Shown here piece by piece: positions 39,970 through 40,071 of a stretch of DNA of 40,071 nt (position 1 is the stretch's first letter; each line of letters opens with the position of its first letter). The stretch spans positions 1 through 40,071 of the forward strand of contig JAJFIK010000016.1 of NCBI GenBank assembly GCA_021775005.1, in the 5' to 3' direction. Origin of the DNA: Rhodospirillales bacterium. GTDB taxonomy: Bacteria > Pseudomonadota > Alphaproteobacteria > JAJFIK01. Made by a program: the position numbers and the translations under genes. Below the pieces are notes generated by a model. That model saw only the letters and a program-made list of their open reading frames with translations. It did not search any database and was not told the DNA's origin.

Positions 39970-40071
39970 CTAGAATGGTTCAACGTCGCCTGATGGCTTT
40001 TTTATGAAGAGTGGTGCAAGCCTTGCGAGCGCTGAATCGACGTCGTGGTGCACATCTCCCAAATTGTCATT
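39970..40071 (-). CDS. 3' end of a reverse-strand gene (partial, unidentified)
   Basis: On the minus strand a frame is open from the window edge to a TAG at 39972-39970, giving about 33 residues that end ALARLAPLFIKKPSGDVEPF. The composition looks protein-like and the stop lies 21 bases before the lipoprotein start at 39948. This would place an upstream partner in the same transcript, as the JAB-like gene is to the three-module lipoprotein. Too short to identify. Confidence 0.4.
   Translation of the reverse strand, partial: NDNLGDVHHDVDSALARLAPLFIKKPSGDVEPF

Overview
The window is a stretch of chromosome from an alphaproteobacterium. It carries many housekeeping genes, is moderately GC-rich, and makes heavy use of 4-base ATGA/GTGA start-stop overlaps. 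The gene order (lipid A/envelope block, citrate synthase, gltX-comEC-lexA, moeA-moaC-trpCDG, trpE-ppiD, tpiA-secG-pyrG, kdsA-eno, ftsB), an MBL-less ComEC, LpxI in place of LpxH, a metal-type KdsA and a direct-repeat GTTC-N7-GTTC SOS box all suggest the Caulobacterales/Maricaulales (Hyphomonadaceae-like) area. The exact taxon cannot be fixed from the sequence alone.

Layout. 1-9222 (+) is the envelope cluster: the 3' end of dxr, then rseP, bamA, skp, lpxD, fabZ, lpxA, lpxI, lpxB, covering outer-membrane protein assembly and the early Raetz lipid A pathway. 9219-12169 (-) holds gltX and gltA. 12240-14384 (+) is comEC, convergent with and overlapping lexA. 14381-19280 (-) is trpG-trpD-trpC-moaC-moeA, tightly overlapped, followed by lexA with its own LexA-controlled promoter. 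19398-20770 is a two-gene island (a Cys-rich Sel1-like lipoprotein on +, an FGE/SUMF1-fold lipoprotein on -) that separates trpG from trpE. 20823-24220 (-) is ppiD-trpE. 24405-32618 (+) is tpiA, secG, pyrG, a D-cysteine desulfhydrase-type PLP enzyme, kdsA, an unknown membrane protein, eno and a GNAT acetyltransferase. The gaps on both sides of the PLP enzyme gene carry palindromic intergenic repeats, one of them bracketed by 28-bp direct repeats.

32590-36244 (-) is the most unusual part: a small JAB/DUF4329-like protein (HxHP...SxxD motif) followed on the same strand by three lipoprotein genes. A fourth relative lies at 39169-39948. All four lipoproteins are built from a module that I do not recognise. 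Its first half has an invariant C-x(20)-C spacing and a DP-x-x-[FY] core; its second half has a variable-spacing Cys pair. I count eight modules in four genes (3+1+2+2). One of the genes has a clear frameshift that can be repaired by comparison with its paralog. A secreted penicillin-acylase-type lipoprotein (36514-38703, +) and ftsB (38796-39110, +) follow.

The trp/moa/lexA and lpx blocks look like ordinary core chromosome. The islands at 19.4-20.8, 32.6-38.7 and 39.1-40.07 kb are mostly secreted or lipidated cargo, appear AT-richer by eye (not computed), and interrupt gene neighbourhoods that are usually continuous in related bacteria. No rRNA, tRNA, CRISPR, integrase or transposase gene was seen.
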